Of a DNA stretch of 64,000 bases, positions 63,477 to 64,000 are shown one piece after another. The notes under the pieces were generated by a model, which worked only from the letters and a program-made list of their open reading frames with translations, was not told where the DNA came from and ran no database searches. Numbering within the stretch: the first letter of the stretch is position 1; each line of letters begins with the position of its first letter. The translations under genes were made by a program, and so were the position numbers. Origin of the DNA: CAXXOK01 sp963666755 (lineage in GTDB: Bacteria > Bacillota > Clostridia > Christensenellales > Aristaeellaceae); contig CAXXGW010000009.1 in NCBI GenBank assembly GCA_963666755.2, positions 930,001-994,000 on the forward strand, written 5' to 3'.

Positions 63477-64000
63477 ACCTCCCCTTCGCTGTTCGGCTTG
63501 GCAGGCGCGTCGGGCGTCACGGCAGTTGCGCCATCGTCCTCTTCCTCCTCAAGCACCAGCTCGCGCTCCATGATATCCACATACAGGACGCCGTCCAAGT
63601 GGTCGATCTCGTGGCACAGCGCGCGGGCCAGAAACCCGTCGCCGATGACCTCAATCGGCTCTCCCTTGGCGTTCTGGGCCTGCACGACAACGTGCATGGG
63701 CCGTTTCACCACACCCGCGCGTCCGGGAATGCTCAGGCAGCCTTCCGGGCCCACTTGCTCCCCTTCACGGGTTACGACCACCGGATTGACCAGCTCGTAA
63801 AGGTGATCGCCCGCATCCACCACGCAGGCGCGCTTGAGAATCCCCACCTGCGGGGCGGCCAATCCCGCGCCGTCGTTTTTATACATGGTTTCGGCCATAT
63901 CCTTCAACAGAATTTTAAGCCGCAAGTCGAACTTTTCCACGGGTTTACAATGCTTGCGCAGCTTGTCATCCCCGATTTCCACAATTTTTCTGGTTGCCAT
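63467..64000 (-). CDS. def: Peptide deformylase
   Basis: A 177-residue metalloenzyme removing the N-formyl group from nascent proteins. All three motifs are present: GAGLAAPQVG (44-53), EGCLS (Cys88) and HEIDH (His130, His134). A poly-acidic stretch and a 25-residue tail extend the usual length. The ATG is at the very edge of the window; the sequence MATRKIVEIGDDKLRK is a normal deformylase N-terminus, so the gene is probably complete, but the upstream region is not visible. Confidence 0.95.
   Translation of the reverse strand: MATRKIVEIGDDKLRKHCKPVEKFDLRLKILLKDMAETMYKNDGAGLAAPQVGILKRACVVDAGDHLYELVNPVVVTREGEQVGPEGCLSIPGRAGVVKRPMHVVVQAQNAKGEPIEVIGDGFLARALCHEIDHLDGVLYVDIMERELVLEEEEDDGATAVTPDAPAKPNSEGEVCL

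Overview
The window is a GC-rich chromosomal stretch from a Firmicute, most likely class Clostridia. This follows from gene content and order: hrcA-grpE-dnaK-dnaJ-prmA-rsmE-mtaB-HIT-rpsU behind a perfect CIRCE operator, HPr kinase/phosphorylase, rplU-prp-rpmA with a cleavable L27 leader, a PASTA-domain Ser/Thr kinase with its PP2C phosphatase, DUF951, and a lysine riboswitch. Most genes use G/C-ending codons, promoters are mostly sigma-A-like (often extended -10), and several genes appear to start with TTG. No tRNA, rRNA, CRISPR array, prophage or insertion sequence was recognised; this is mainly core genome with a few accessory islands.

Layout: 1-1721 is the end of a nucleoside-type (NupP/NupQ-like) ABC transporter operon. 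2033-4698 (minus) is a three-gene unit of HSL-type esterase, YgjP-like metallopeptidase and tandem-GNAT protein. 4828-8404 holds pyrophosphatase, a small lipoprotein, a flavin reductase-like protein, UppP and a secreted ComEC-like hydrolase. 8409-11168 (minus) is a lysine riboswitch-controlled amino-acid ABC transporter. 11213-19645 holds tex and the divergent gltBD. 20027-21007 is DUF951-lepB. 21509-23363 (minus) is DUF554 and rplU-prp-rpmA. 23507-26492 (plus) carries a diguanylate cyclase, a heme-degrading-domain protein and tcdA. 26670-33750 (minus) is a seven-gene operon mixing sugar-nucleotide dehydratase, tadA, HAD phosphatase, hprK, ROK kinase, asnS and an SCP2-like protein. 33887-36207 (minus) is DUF1622-lepA; 36273-37457 is hemW; 37748-39107 is a TetR/membrane-protein pair. 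39204-47759 is the heat-shock/RNA-modification operon, followed by rpsU (47925-48098), a long intergenic region with tandem palindromes, a TRM11-like methyltransferase and rho. After a repeat-rich gap (51966-52644), 52645-64000 (minus) holds an acyl-CoA synthetase and the def-fmt-rsmB-rlmN-prpC-pknB-rsgA-rpe operon.

The most unusual features are: an RsmB with 29 tandem 14-residue repeats at its N-terminus (a 1218-bp in-frame minisatellite with a recently amplified 126-bp higher-order unit); a Rho factor with a roughly 220-residue Q/N/Y/R-rich insertion before its RNA-binding domain; a lysine riboswitch that gives the ABC transporter a likely substrate; a solute-binding protein without the expected lipobox; a 126-bp inverted repeat plus duplicated double-hairpin elements downstream of rho; and two adjacent 15-16-bp palindromes upstream of the TRM11-like gene. 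Function calls rest on family motifs seen in the sequence; no database search was run.
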